Shown here: one piece after another, positions 43,277 to 52,666 of the stretch
Layout of the letters: each line of letters starts with the position of its first letter
Position numbering within the stretch: position 1 is the stretch's first letter
Assembly (NCBI RefSeq): GCF_001421355.1
Contig: NZ_LMKC01000002.1
Coordinates: 779,623-841,228 of the forward strand
Length of the DNA: 61,606 bases
Reading direction: 5' to 3'
Source: Sphingomonas sp. Leaf9
GTDB lineage: Bacteria; Pseudomonadota; Alphaproteobacteria; Sphingomonadales; Sphingomonadaceae
Notes under the pieces: generated by a model
Told to the model about the DNA's origin: nothing
The model's input: only the letters and a program-made list of their open reading frames with translations
Database searches by the model: none
Translations under genes and position numbers: made by a program

Positions 43277-45607
43277 TCAGCGCGTCGGCTGGCTCATCGA
43301 ATAGGGCGCGGCGTTGGGGCCGGTGGCCCAGCCCTTGTTCGGGGTCGGCCCCATGACGAAGCGGAGGGTACCGCCGGCCATGATCTCGTCCTGCGAAATC
43401 CAGGTGCGATCGAGCGTGCGGCCGTTCAGCGTCGCCGACTGGATATAGAGGTTGGTCGCGCTGTTGCCCGGTGACTCGACCACGAAGCGCTTGCCGTTTT
43501 CCAGCGCCAGTTCGCTGCGGCGGAACAGCGGCGACCCGATGACATACTGGTTCGCACCAGGGGTGACCGGATAGAAGCCCAGCGCGCTGAACACATACCA
43601 TGCCGAGGTCTGGCCGTTATCCTCGTCACCCGGATAGCCGTCGGGCTGTGCGGCATAGAGGCGGCGCATCACGTTGCGGACATGCCACTGCGTCTTCCAT
43701 GGCGCGCCGGCATAGTCGTAGAGGTAGATCATGTGCTGGATCGGCTGGTTGCCATGGGCGTAATTGCCCATGTTCACGATCTGCATCTCGCGGATTTCGT
43801 GGATGACCTGCCCGTAATAGCTTTCGTCGAACTTCGGCGGGCTGTCGAACACCTGATCAATCTTCGCGACGAACGCGCGGTCGCCGCCCATCAGGTCGAT
43901 CAGGCCGCGCACGTCCTGAAACACCGACCAGCTATAGTGCATCGAATTGCCTTCGGTGAAGGCGTCACCCCATTTCAGCGGGTTGAACGGCGTCTGGAAG
44001 CTGCCGTCCTGGTTACGCCCGCGCATCCAGCCGACCGTCGGATCGAACAGCTTGCGATAATTCTGCGCGCGAGCGCGGAACATCGCGGCGTCGTCCTTCT
44101 TGCCCAGTGCTTCGGCCAGGCGCGCGATGGTAAAGTCGGCATAAGCATATTCGAGGCTGCGGGCGGCGTTTTCCTTGATACCGACGTCGTAGGGGACGTA
44201 GCCCAAGCGGTTGTAATATTCGACGCCCTCGCGCCCGACCGCGCTGATCGTCTTGCCCTCGGCGGATTGGGGGCGGCCGACACTGGTCGTGGCGTTCTTC
44301 AGGATCGCTTCGTACAGCGTTTCGATGTCGTAGCCGCGAATGCCCTTCAGATAGGCATCGGCGATGTTCACCGCCGAGTTCGACCCGATCATCACGTCGC
44401 GGTGGCCCGGGCTGGCCCATTCGGGCAGCCAGCCGGATTCGCGATAGGTGTTGGCGAGGCCCTCCATGATCTCGCCATCGAGCTTGCGCTCCATGATCGT
44501 GAACAACGGGAACACGGCGCGGAACGTGTCCCAGAAGCCGTTGTCGGTGAACATCGGGCCGGGCAACACCTGCCCGTTATAGGGACTATAGTGGACCATT
44601 TTGCCCGTACGGTCATATTCGTGGAAGCGGCGGGGGAAGAGTTGCGTGCGGTAGAGCGCGGAATAGAAGGTGCGCACATTGTCGAGGTCGGGATCGTCGA
44701 CCTTGTACCGGCCCATCAGCGCGGACCACGCGGTGCGGGCCTTTGCCCTGGTCGTGTCGAATCTGTCGCGGCCGAGTTCGCGGGTCAGGTTCAGCTGCGC
44801 CTGTTCGGCGCTGATGAACGAGGAGGCGACGCGGACATTTACCTGTTCGCCCTTGCGCGTTTTGAACCCGACGAGTGCGCCGACGCGCTTGCCCTCCGCC
44901 TTGGTCACGCCGCTCTGGCGCTTGAAACCGTCGCCGATCGTGTCGGCGATCGCGAAGTCGTGGTCGAATTCCAGCACGAACCAGTTGCGGAAATTGGCGG
45001 GCACGCCGCCGCTATTGTTGCTGGCATAGCCGATGATGCGGCGCTGTTTCGGCAGGATGGTGACTGCCGATCCCTTGTCGAACGCATCGAGCAGGATCCA
45101 GCTCTGGTCGCTGTCGGGGAAGGTGAAGCGGAACTGCGCCGCGCGTTCGGTCGGGGCGATTTCGACATTGGTGTCGTAGTCGGCGAGGTAGGCGCTGTAA
45201 TAATAGGGGCGGGCAACCTCTGCCTTGTGCGAGAACCATGATGCGCGGTCGGCTTCCGCGAGCTTGGGTGCGCCGGTCATCGCCATCAGCGAGAAGGCGC
45301 CGTAATCATTCATCCACGGGCTGGGCTGATGGGTCTGCTTGAACCCCCACAGCTTGGTGTCGCGATAGCGATACGCCCAGCCGTCGCCGGCCTTGTTGGT
45401 GGTCGGCGTCCAGAAATTCATGCCCCATGGCAGCGCAATCGCCGGATAGGTGTTGCCGTAGGACAGCGCATAGGTCGAATCGGTGCCCATCAGCGGGTTG
45501 ACCAGATCGACCGGATCGGGACGCGGTTCCTGCGCGATGCCGGGGGCGAGGGGCGCGAGGATCAGCGCCAGCGCGGTAGCGGTTGCGGTCAGGCGGGGCA
45601 GGGCCAT
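43277..45607 (-). CDS. Secreted GH92 alpha-mannosidase, Gln-for-Glu subgroup
   Basis: A 776-residue glycosidase with a signal peptide (ALILAPLAPGIAQ), acting in the periplasm or outside. GH92 enzymes are calcium-dependent exo-acting alpha-mannosidases. The N-terminal beta-sandwich starts VNPLMGTDS; the catalytic (alpha/alpha)6 region contains DTFRAVFPLFTI and ends GDEDNGQTSAWYVFSALGFYP, which keeps the catalytic base Asp. In the general-acid motif, usually GNEP or GDEP, this protein reads GNQP, with Gln621 in place of Glu. That fits the subgroup that cleaves mannose-1-phospho-6-mannose links, whose leaving group needs no acid. It follows the ROK kinase gene at 15 bp in a LacI-controlled unit. 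Confidence 0.93.
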   Translation of the reverse strand: MALPRLTATATALALILAPLAPGIAQEPRPDPVDLVNPLMGTDSTYALSYGNTYPAIALPWGMNFWTPTTNKAGDGWAYRYRDTKLWGFKQTHQPSPWMNDYGAFSLMAMTGAPKLAEADRASWFSHKAEVARPYYYSAYLADYDTNVEIAPTERAAQFRFTFPDSDQSWILLDAFDKGSAVTILPKQRRIIGYASNNSGGVPANFRNWFVLEFDHDFAIADTIGDGFKRQSGVTKAEGKRVGALVGFKTRKGEQVNVRVASSFISAEQAQLNLTRELGRDRFDTTRAKARTAWSALMGRYKVDDPDLDNVRTFYSALYRTQLFPRRFHEYDRTGKMVHYSPYNGQVLPGPMFTDNGFWDTFRAVFPLFTIMERKLDGEIMEGLANTYRESGWLPEWASPGHRDVMIGSNSAVNIADAYLKGIRGYDIETLYEAILKNATTSVGRPQSAEGKTISAVGREGVEYYNRLGYVPYDVGIKENAARSLEYAYADFTIARLAEALGKKDDAAMFRARAQNYRKLFDPTVGWMRGRNQDGSFQTPFNPLKWGDAFTEGNSMHYSWSVFQDVRGLIDLMGGDRAFVAKIDQVFDSPPKFDESYYGQVIHEIREMQIVNMGNYAHGNQPIQHMIYLYDYAGAPWKTQWHVRNVMRRLYAAQPDGYPGDEDNGQTSAWYVFSALGFYPVTPGANQYVIGSPLFRRSELALENGKRFVVESPGNSATNLYIQSATLNGRTLDRTWISQDEIMAGGTLRFVMGPTPNKGWATGPNAAPYSMSQPTR

Positions 45608-45622
45608 GCGGCGGTCCTTATC

Positions 45623-46522
45623 TCAACGGGTCGGCAGGTGGTGGCGGGCGCGGTCCCAGAAAGTCGCGTCGAACGTGCGGGCGGCACCGATGATCGCGGC
45701 GTCCTCGGTATCGGCATGGACCGCGATGTGCGTCGCGGGCAGGTGCCGACGAAGCGCCGGGCCGAACAGGTCGAACGCGCCGCAGATGCGCCCGCCCAGC
45801 AGGACGGTGCCGGCGTCGAAGCGATCGACCCATGGCGACAGGACCGTGCCGAGGTTGTTGCCATAGTCGGCGAAGATCGCGGCGGCAGTCGCATCGCCGG
45901 TGCGGGCGGCGTCGGCGGCGGCGATGACCGTAGGGATGCCGTCCAGCCGTTCGCGAATGCGCGCGGTCAGCCAGCGGGCGGAGACATGATCGTCGGCGAT
46001 GCCGTCGTGGAAGGGCAGGTGCCACAGCGATCCGTGCGGCGGCACGTCGTCGCCATCGATCGCGGGAATCCCTTCGCGCAGGAACGCCGACCCCAGCCCG
46101 GTGCCGAGCGTCACGCCGACGACATTGCCCCGTGCCGGGGCCGCGCCGACCGCAAAGGCGGTGGCATCGTTGAGGAAGCGGATCGGGCGGGGATGGCGCA
46201 GCGCTTCGGTCAGTGCCTGTGCGACGTCGACGCCGTACAGCGCGGCGAACTTCGCGTTCCCCCTGAAATAACCAACGCCGGCGGCGTAATCGAACGGGCC
46301 GGGCATGGCGATGCCGATGCCCCGCACCCGATCCGGGCCGATGCGGTCGGTCACCCTGTCGATCGCGCCGGCTCATGAAGCGATCAGCGTGGCGCGATCA
46401 TCGTCGGGCGCGCAGGCGACGTGGTGATAGCTGCCCGAAACCAGCATGTCCGGTGCTTCCGGCGCAATGGCCGCCGCCGCGACGTGATGCCCACCAATGT
46501 CGACCCCGACGATCATCGGCAT
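45623..46522 (-). pseudogene. ROK-family sugar kinase interrupted by an in-frame TGA
   Basis: The gene begins at ATG 46522 with AGGGAGAG upstream and reads MPMIVGVDIGGHHVAAAAIA, the phosphate-1 motif of ROK kinases. Codon 50 (46375-46373) is TGA, at a position reading LIAS-stop-AGAIDRV, where a TGG tryptophan would fit. The same frame continues intact to 45623: GIGIAMPGPFD, FLNDATAFAVG, GVTLGTGLGSAFL, HGSLWHLPF and a C-terminal actin-like fold, about 299 codons in all. A restart at GTG 46354 would lack the ATP-binding start. The enzyme would be a mannokinase or glucokinase of the locus. It is either a recent nonsense mutation, a read-through case or a sequence error. Confidence 0.8.
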
Positions 46523-46570
46523 CCGCTCTCCCTGTCCGACGCGACGGGTTCGTCATCGCCTATGCTGGCC

Positions 46571-46586
46571 GTGTAATCCATTACAT
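46571..46586. promoter_or_regulatory. Probable LacI-family operator 1 (before the ROK kinase)
   Basis: GTGTAATCCATTACAT, one arm mismatch from the palindrome ATGTAATNNATTACAT shared with 47681-47696 and 56733-56748. It lies 48 bp before the kinase start and 15 bp after the LacI gene stop. Confidence 0.8.
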
Positions 46587-46601
46587 CGGCCGAAACCAAG
46601 C

Positions 46602-47594
46602 TTAATTTGCGGGCGCGCTGCTTTGGCGGACGATCAGTTCGTGGGGCAGGATGTGGACGGTATCGTCTGTGGCCTTGCCCTCGATCCGGTCGATCAGGAT
46701 TTCGCACGCCTTGGCGCCCATCGCTTCGGCCGGCTGGGCGATGGTGGTGAGCGACGGGGTGGAGTGCGCCGCGAAGCTGATATCGTCGAACCCGGTGATC
46801 GCGAGGTCGTTGGGGACCCGCAGGCCGCGCGCGGTAGCGGACTGGATCGCGCCGATCGCCATTTCGTCGTTCATGCTGAAGATCGCGGTCGGCCGGTCGC
46901 GCAGGCCCAGAAACTCGTTCGCCGCCGCCGCGCCCGACCCCATCGACCAGTCGCCGAAGCGGACCAGCGCCGGATCGAAGGCGATGCCGGCCGCGTCCAG
47001 CGCGGCGCGATAGCCCTTCATCCGGTCGACGGCGTGGGGGTTTGCCGCCGGGCCACTGATCGTGGCGATGCGGCGGTGGCCGGCGACGATCAGATGCTCG
47101 GCCATTTCGCGTGCCGCGCCGGCATTGTCGATGCGGACCGAGGGCGCCTGCGTCAGTTCGCAGCCACAGGCATGGACGATCGGATAGGTCGCCGCACGTT
47201 GACGGGCGTTGAAGCCGTAGTCCGGCGACAATTGGATCACGCCATCGGCGAGGCGGGTTTCGACCAGCTGCTCATAATGCGCCTCCCGATCGCGGGAGTC
47301 GCGGGTGTCGCCCAGGAACACCGAATAGCCGCGCCGCCACGCGATCGATTCGATGCCGGCGGTGACATTGGCGAAGAACGGGTTGGCGATGCCCGGCACC
47401 AGCACCAGCACCGAAAAGGACCGGTCGGAGCGCAGGTTGCGCGCCAGCAGGTTTGGTCGGTAGTCGACCGCCTCCACCGCCGCCATGACGCGGGCACGGG
47501 TCGCCTCGGTCACCTTTTCCGGGGTGCGCAGTGCGCGCGATACGGTGGCGGTCGACAGGCCCGCCGCCTTGGCGACATCGATGATACTGCTCAT
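46602..47594 (-). CDS. LacI-family transcriptional regulator
   Basis: A 330-residue repressor or activator. The N-terminal helix-turn-helix reads IIDVAKAAGLSTATVSRALR (residues 4-23), with the hinge helix around RPNLLARNLRS. Residues 60-330 form the periplasmic-binding-protein-like effector domain (VLVLVPGIANPFFANV, AIFSMNDEMAIGA, ITGFDDISFA). The effector is presumably a mannoside or mannose. Three matching palindromes stand in the locus, one of them 87 bp upstream of this gene, so autoregulation is likely. The kinase gene follows on the same strand. Confidence 0.95.
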   Translation of the reverse strand: MSSIIDVAKAAGLSTATVSRALRTPEKVTEATRARVMAAVEAVDYRPNLLARNLRSDRSFSVLVLVPGIANPFFANVTAGIESIAWRRGYSVFLGDTRDSRDREAHYEQLVETRLADGVIQLSPDYGFNARQRAATYPIVHACGCELTQAPSVRIDNAGAAREMAEHLIVAGHRRIATISGPAANPHAVDRMKGYRAALDAAGIAFDPALVRFGDWSMGSGAAAANEFLGLRDRPTAIFSMNDEMAIGAIQSATARGLRVPNDLAITGFDDISFAAHSTPSLTTIAQPAEAMGAKACEILIDRIEGKATDDTVHILPHELIVRQSSAPAN

Positions 47595-47680
47595 GGCCCG
47601 TGCTCCCCGTTCCTGGTTCTGCCAAGCGTCGTCCCCAAGTCAAGCGGGCGGGCAGGGGTCGCGGCTACACCAGGTCGGAT

Positions 47681-47696
47681 ATGTAATCCATTACAT
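47681..47696. promoter_or_regulatory. Probable LacI-family operator 2 (LacI gene / symporter divergent region)
   Basis: ATGTAATCCATTACAT, a 14-of-16 inverted repeat with a CC centre, located in the 189-bp region between the divergent LacI gene (start 47594) and the symporter (start 47784). It could control both directions. Confidence 0.88.
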
Positions 47697-47783
47697 TATT
47701 CGCTTGCGAGGCTTGGCGATGCTGCATAGGCTGGCTCGCAAAGAAGCGGTCCCGGTGCGGGCGCGGTAGTGGGGAGGGGCGGC

Positions 47784-49670
47784 GTGGCGCCGATCGACGG
47801 GCTGATCGTGCTCGCATATCTGGTGGCGACGCTGGCGATCGCGCTGATGGTGCGGGCGCGGGCCGCCGAGAGCATCGACAGCTATTATCTCGGCAACAAG
47901 AAGATGCCGTGGTATCTGCTGTGCCTGTCCGACGCATCCGGCATGTTCGACATTTCGGGCACGATGTGGCTGTCGACGCTGCTGTTCCTGTACGGGATGA
48001 AGAGCATCTGGCTGCCGTGGTTGTGGCCGGTGTTCAACCAGGTGTTCCTGATGGCGTACCTCGCCATCTGGCTGCGGCGGTCGAACGTGCGGTCGGGGGC
48101 GGAGTGGATCCTGTTCCGCTTCGGCGACAATCGCGGCAGCCGGCTGTCGCACCTGTCGGTCGTGCTGTTTTCGGTCATCTGCGTCGTCGGGTTCCTCGTC
48201 TATGCGTTCGTCGGCATCGGCAAGTTCATGGAATTGTTCCTGCCGTGGGAAGCGATCGGCCCGGCACTGGGGCTGAGCCTCTCGCCGGCACAGGTGCCGG
48301 TCGCCTATGCGGTGTTCTTCACCACGCTCGTCACCGTCTATGTCGTGCTGGGCGGGTTGCCCGGCATCGTGTGGACCGACGTGCTGCAGTTCGCGATCAT
48401 GACGCTGGCGGCGTTCTTCGTCGCGGGCATGGCGATGACGATGGTCACGCCCGAACAGATCGCGGCGGCAACGCCCAAAGGGTGGATGAGTCCGGGCTTC
48501 GGCTGGCATCTGGGGCTGGACTGGCGGGCGATCCGGCCGGAGGCGGCGGCGAAGATTGCGGGCGATGGCTATGAACTGTTCACCGCGCTGATGATGATGA
48601 TGCTGTTTTCGGGCATCCTGAAGAGCGCGGCGGGGCCGGCGCCGAGCTATGACATGCAGCGGGTGCTGGCGACGCGATCCCCGCGCGATGCGGCGAAGGT
48701 CACCGGGTTCGTGTCGGTGGTGCTGATGCCGATCCGGTATCTGATGATCGCGGGCTTCACCGTGCTGGCTTTGGTGTTCGTCGACCGGCTCGACCTGGCG
48801 TCGGGGGGCAAGGTCGATTTCGAGAATTTGCTGCCCGCCGCGATCCAGGCGTTCATGCCGGCCGGCGTGCGCGGGGTCATCGTCACCGGGTTGCTCGCCG
48901 CATTCATGGCGACCTTTGCCTCCAGCCTGAATGCCGCGCCGCTCTACATCGTCAACGACGTGTACCGGCGGTACGTGAACCCGGATGCGTCGCAACGGCT
49001 GCTGGTGCGGCTGAGCTATGCGGTGTCGGTCGCGGTCGTGCTGCTGGCGATGGGGATCGGGCTGTTCGTCGCGTCGATCAACGATGCGCTGCAATGGATC
49101 GTGTCGGGGCTGTGGGGCGGGTACACCGTGTCGAACGTCATCAAATGGTATTGGTGGCGCTTCAACGGCGAGGGTTATTTCGCCGGGATGGTCGCCGGGA
49201 TCGCCTGTTCGCTGAGCTTTCCGTTCGTGTTCGCGCCCGTCCTGCCGCAGGCTGGGGCGATCCTGCCGCTCTACCTCTTCCCGCTCATCATTCTGGTGTC
49301 GGGGGCGGTGGCGATCGGGGCCAGTTTGCTGACGAAGCCGACCGATCCGGCGGTGCTGCTCGGCTTCTATCGGCAGGTGCGGCCGTGGGGCTTCTGGGGT
49401 CCGGTGCAGGTATTGTTGCAGGCGGAAAACCCGGCCGCGCAGCCCAATCGCGATCTGCCGCGCAATGCGTTCAATATCGTCGTTGGCACGCTGATGCAGA
49501 CCGCGCTGGTCGCGACGCCGGTATTCCTGGTGGTCAAGAATTTTGCCGCCATGGCCGCGTGCCTGGCCGTGGTGCTGATGTGTGGAGGGATTTTGTGGCG
49601 GACCTGGTATCGGCGGCTGGCCGACTGGCCCGAGGACATGGCCGACGGCCCGGCGGGGTGGCGCGCGTGA
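47784..49670 (+). CDS. Sodium:solute symporter (SSS family), candidate mannoside importer
   Basis: A 628-residue inner-membrane protein with about 14 transmembrane segments of the LeuT-fold SSS family: SYYLGNKKMPWYLL, SDASGMFDISGTMW, YVVLGGLPGIVWTDVLQF, and GLLAAFMATFASSLNAAPLYIVND in the conserved core. GTG 47784 is preferred over GTG 47769 since GGGGAGG precedes it at the right distance. Its stop overlaps the GTG of GH92 as GTGA, so it leads a coupled unit of glycosidases. The substrate is inferred from context to be mannose or a small mannoside such as Man-GlcNAc. Confidence 0.9.
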   Translation: MAPIDGLIVLAYLVATLAIALMVRARAAESIDSYYLGNKKMPWYLLCLSDASGMFDISGTMWLSTLLFLYGMKSIWLPWLWPVFNQVFLMAYLAIWLRRSNVRSGAEWILFRFGDNRGSRLSHLSVVLFSVICVVGFLVYAFVGIGKFMELFLPWEAIGPALGLSLSPAQVPVAYAVFFTTLVTVYVVLGGLPGIVWTDVLQFAIMTLAAFFVAGMAMTMVTPEQIAAATPKGWMSPGFGWHLGLDWRAIRPEAAAKIAGDGYELFTALMMMMLFSGILKSAAGPAPSYDMQRVLATRSPRDAAKVTGFVSVVLMPIRYLMIAGFTVLALVFVDRLDLASGGKVDFENLLPAAIQAFMPAGVRGVIVTGLLAAFMATFASSLNAAPLYIVNDVYRRYVNPDASQRLLVRLSYAVSVAVVLLAMGIGLFVASINDALQWIVSGLWGGYTVSNVIKWYWWRFNGEGYFAGMVAGIACSLSFPFVFAPVLPQAGAILPLYLFPLIILVSGAVAIGASLLTKPTDPAVLLGFYRQVRPWGFWGPVQVLLQAENPAAQPNRDLPRNAFNIVVGTLMQTALVATPVFLVVKNFAAMAACLAVVLMCGGILWRTWYRRLADWPEDMADGPAGWRA

Positions 49671-52666
49671 GGATGCTGGCGGGGGCGATGCTGCTGGCGC
49701 TGGCGATCCCGGCGGTGGCGCAGGAGGCGGACGATCCGGTGCAGTGGGTCGATCCGATGATCGGCACCGATGGCGACGGCCATGTCTTTCCGGGCGCGAC
49801 GCTGCCGTTCGGCATGGTGCAGTTGAGCCCGTCGAACAGCCGCGACGGATGGAAGTGGACCTCGGGCTATCATTACAGCGACACCGTGATCGACGGGTTC
49901 GCACATACCCATATCAGTGGCGCGGGGCTGGGGGCGCTGGGCGACATATTGCTGATGCCGACGCGGGTGGCGGGCACGGCGATGGGTGCACTGGACAAGC
50001 CCGGCAGCGGTTATCGCTCGCGCTTCTCGCATGATCGGGAGAAGGCGGCGGCGGGCTATTACCGCGTCCACCTCGACGATGCCGACGTCGATGTCGAACT
50101 GACGACGACGCTGCGCACCGGGTTCCACCGCTATCGCTTCAACGGGGCGGGGGATCGCTATGTGGTGATCGACCCGATCCATGCGGTCGGCGACGATCAT
50201 GCGCTGGAAAGTGGGATCGAGGTGGTGTCCGATCGCGAGATTCGCGGGTGGCGGCGGACGATCGGGTCGTCGGCGGGCGGGCGCACCGTCTATTTCGTGG
50301 CGCGCTTCTCGCAGCCGTTCGCCGCGAGCCAGTTGACCGAAGCCGACCGGCCGGTCGCCGGGGCGGCGGGCAAGGGCGCAGCGCGGCGGGCCTATGTCCG
50401 CTTTGCGAAGGATGTGGGCCAGGTCGAGGTGGCGGTGGCGATCTCGCACGCTTCGGCGGAAGGGGCGCTGGCCAATTTCCGGGCGGAGGCCGAGGGGCAG
50501 AGCTTCGACGCAGTGCGCCGCGCGGCGCAGGAAATGTGGGCGAAGCGGCTGTCGGCGATCCGGATCGACGAGGCGGATGCGAAGAAGAAGCGCATCTTCT
50601 ACACCGCCAGCTATCACGCGGCGATCGCCCCCAATCTCGTGTCCGACGTGACCGGCGACTATCGGGTGGAGGGCAGGGTGCTGCGCTCGGCGATCCCGCA
50701 GTTCAGCAATTTTTCGAACTGGGACACGTATCGCGCAGTCCATCCGCTGCTGACCATTGTCGATCCGGACAAGGCCGGCGGCATTGTCGCCAGCATGGTG
50801 TCGCGCCACCGCGATGCCGCCCTGATCCTGCCCAGCTGGGAAGCGGTCGGCCATGATAACCGGGTGATGATCGGCTATCCGATCGTGTCGATCGTCGCCG
50901 ATGCGGTCCTCAAGGGGCTGCCGGGCGTCGATCCCGCCAGCGCCTATGCCGCGATCCGGGCGAGCGCGTTCGACCGAACGAAGCACAGCAACGTCTATGA
51001 CCTGAACGGCATGGACGGCTATTTGCGTTACGGCTTCGTGCCGGCGGACGTCGCCAGTTCGGTGTCGAAGACGACCGAGCAGAATTACGAGGACTGGACG
51101 ATCGGGCAGGTCGCGGCGAAGCTGGGCCGTGCCGACGATGCCACGCTGTTCGCTGAGCGTGCGACCGGGTGGCGGCAATTGTACGACCCGGCTTCCGGCT
51201 GGCTGTTGCCGCGGCTGACCGACGGGCGGCTCGCGCCGATGCGGCGGGACGATTGGGGTGACCTCAACCGCCATTACGTGTCGGGCAATATCTGGGCCTA
51301 TTCCGCCTACACCCCGCACGACATGGCGGCGGCGATCCGGCTGCATGGCGGGCGGGCAGCCTATGGCGACTGGTTAGAGCGCATCTTTCGCGACACGACG
51401 CCGATCGGGGGCGAGCAGCATGTCGACCTGTCGGGGTTCGTCGGGCGCTATGGCCATGGCGACGAGCCGGGGCATCAGATGCCGTATCTCTTCAACCTCG
51501 CCGGACAGCCGGGGCGGACGCAATATTATGTAAACCGCGTGGTGCGCGAAATGTATTCGGATCGGCCGGGCGGGTTGGTCAATAACGACGATCTGGGCCA
51601 GATGTCGGCATGGTATGTGTTCAGCACCTTGGGCTTCTATCCTGCCGCGCCGGGTGATCTGACCTATCAGATCGGTGCGCCCTACCACCGCCGCGCGACG
51701 GTGACCCTGCCCGGCGGGCGGACGTTTGCGGTTGAGGCGGAGGGACTGTCGGCGCGCAATATCTACGTTCAGTCGGCGACGCTGAACGGGCAACCGCTGA
51801 CCGCCAGCTATCTGACGCACCGGCAGTTGCTGGCGGGCGGCACGCTGCGCTTCGTGATGGGGGCGCAGCCGTCGAGCTGGGGCAGTCGGCCGGAGGATAG
51901 CAGCCTCGGCGCGTTCGACGATCGGGCACAGGTGGCGGTGGCGCAGCGTGCCCCCTGGGCGCCTTATGATCCGGTCGACGATCCGCGCTTTGCCGTGACG
52001 CGTGATGTGACGTTGCAGGCGGCGGGGGGTACGATCCGCTATAGCCGCGACGGGGGCGAGCCGACGTTGCGCTCGACCCGCTACGGCGCGCCGGTGCGGA
52101 TCGATCGCGATACCGTGATCCGTGCCGCCGCGTTCGATCCGAAGCTGGGGCGCAGCACGACGCTGGAGCGGCACTATGTCCGTAGCCTGCTGAAAGGGCT
52201 GGCCCCCGGTTTCCCGCGCATCGCTATTGCCGAGGACGGGATCGGCTATGGCGAGAAGGACGGCGCGATGCTGATCGACGGCATTGTCGGTGGGCAGGCC
52301 TATGGCGACAAGCGCTGGACCGGGCGGGTCGGTGACATCACCACGACCATCGACCTCGGCAGCCCCAGGCCGGCGCGCACGCTCACCATCGGTTATCTCG
52401 ACGATGCGATGAACGGCATCCTGCCGCCGCGCCGGTTCGAGGTGCTGGCCGGCGACGATCCCGCCCGCCTGACCCCGATCGCCACGCACGACATCGGCGC
52501 TTGGCAGGGCGTGACCCAGCGCGTCGAGCGTATCGCCATTCCGCTGCCCGGTCGCCCGTATCGCCATTACCGCGTCCGCGCGGTCGCGTGGGGCGACATG
52601 CCCGCCTCCCTCAAGCCGCCGGGCAAGCCGGCCTGGCTGTTCCTCGACGAGATCAACCTGCAATGA
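49667..52666 (+). CDS. Secreted multidomain GH92 alpha-mannosidase
   Basis: A 999-residue enzyme with a signal peptide (MLAGAMLLALAIPAVAQ). The GH92 domain covers about residues 25-750: WVDPMIGTDGDGHVFPGA, the acid motif GDEP with Glu600, and NNDDLGQMSAWYVFSTLGFYP with the base Asp. A chitobiase C-terminal-like module (RDVTLQAAGGTIRYSRDGGEPT) follows, then an F5/8 type C-like beta-sandwich (IDLGSPRPARTLTIGYLDDA) to the end. The added domains suggest carbohydrate binding. With the full acid/base set it should cleave ordinary alpha-mannosides, most likely alpha-1,2 or 1,3. It overlaps the symporter and GH2 genes by four bases. ATG at 49673 is an alternative start. Confidence 0.95.
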   Translation: MRMLAGAMLLALAIPAVAQEADDPVQWVDPMIGTDGDGHVFPGATLPFGMVQLSPSNSRDGWKWTSGYHYSDTVIDGFAHTHISGAGLGALGDILLMPTRVAGTAMGALDKPGSGYRSRFSHDREKAAAGYYRVHLDDADVDVELTTTLRTGFHRYRFNGAGDRYVVIDPIHAVGDDHALESGIEVVSDREIRGWRRTIGSSAGGRTVYFVARFSQPFAASQLTEADRPVAGAAGKGAARRAYVRFAKDVGQVEVAVAISHASAEGALANFRAEAEGQSFDAVRRAAQEMWAKRLSAIRIDEADAKKKRIFYTASYHAAIAPNLVSDVTGDYRVEGRVLRSAIPQFSNFSNWDTYRAVHPLLTIVDPDKAGGIVASMVSRHRDAALILPSWEAVGHDNRVMIGYPIVSIVADAVLKGLPGVDPASAYAAIRASAFDRTKHSNVYDLNGMDGYLRYGFVPADVASSVSKTTEQNYEDWTIGQVAAKLGRADDATLFAERATGWRQLYDPASGWLLPRLTDGRLAPMRRDDWGDLNRHYVSGNIWAYSAYTPHDMAAAIRLHGGRAAYGDWLERIFRDTTPIGGEQHVDLSGFVGRYGHGDEPGHQMPYLFNLAGQPGRTQYYVNRVVREMYSDRPGGLVNNDDLGQMSAWYVFSTLGFYPAAPGDLTYQIGAPYHRRATVTLPGGRTFAVEAEGLSARNIYVQSATLNGQPLTASYLTHRQLLAGGTLRFVMGAQPSSWGSRPEDSSLGAFDDRAQVAVAQRAPWAPYDPVDDPRFAVTRDVTLQAAGGTIRYSRDGGEPTLRSTRYGAPVRIDRDTVIRAAAFDPKLGRSTTLERHYVRSLLKGLAPGFPRIAIAEDGIGYGEKDGAMLIDGIVGGQAYGDKRWTGRVGDITTTIDLGSPRPARTLTIGYLDDAMNGILPPRRFEVLAGDDPARLTPIATHDIGAWQGVTQRVERIAIPLPGRPYRHYRVRAVAWGDMPASLKPPGKPAWLFLDEINLQ

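Noticed and set aside
46373..46375. Selenocysteine at the in-frame TGA of the ROK kinase
   Set aside because: No selenocysteine insertion hairpin is evident after the TGA, and the aligned position in ROK proteins does not call for a Sec or Cys; a nonsense change or sequence error is simpler.
47691..49904. Long minus-strand frame opposite the sodium symporter
   Set aside because: The translation is an Arg/Pro/His/Gln-rich shadow without hydrophobic core or motifs; the plus strand has a clear transporter.
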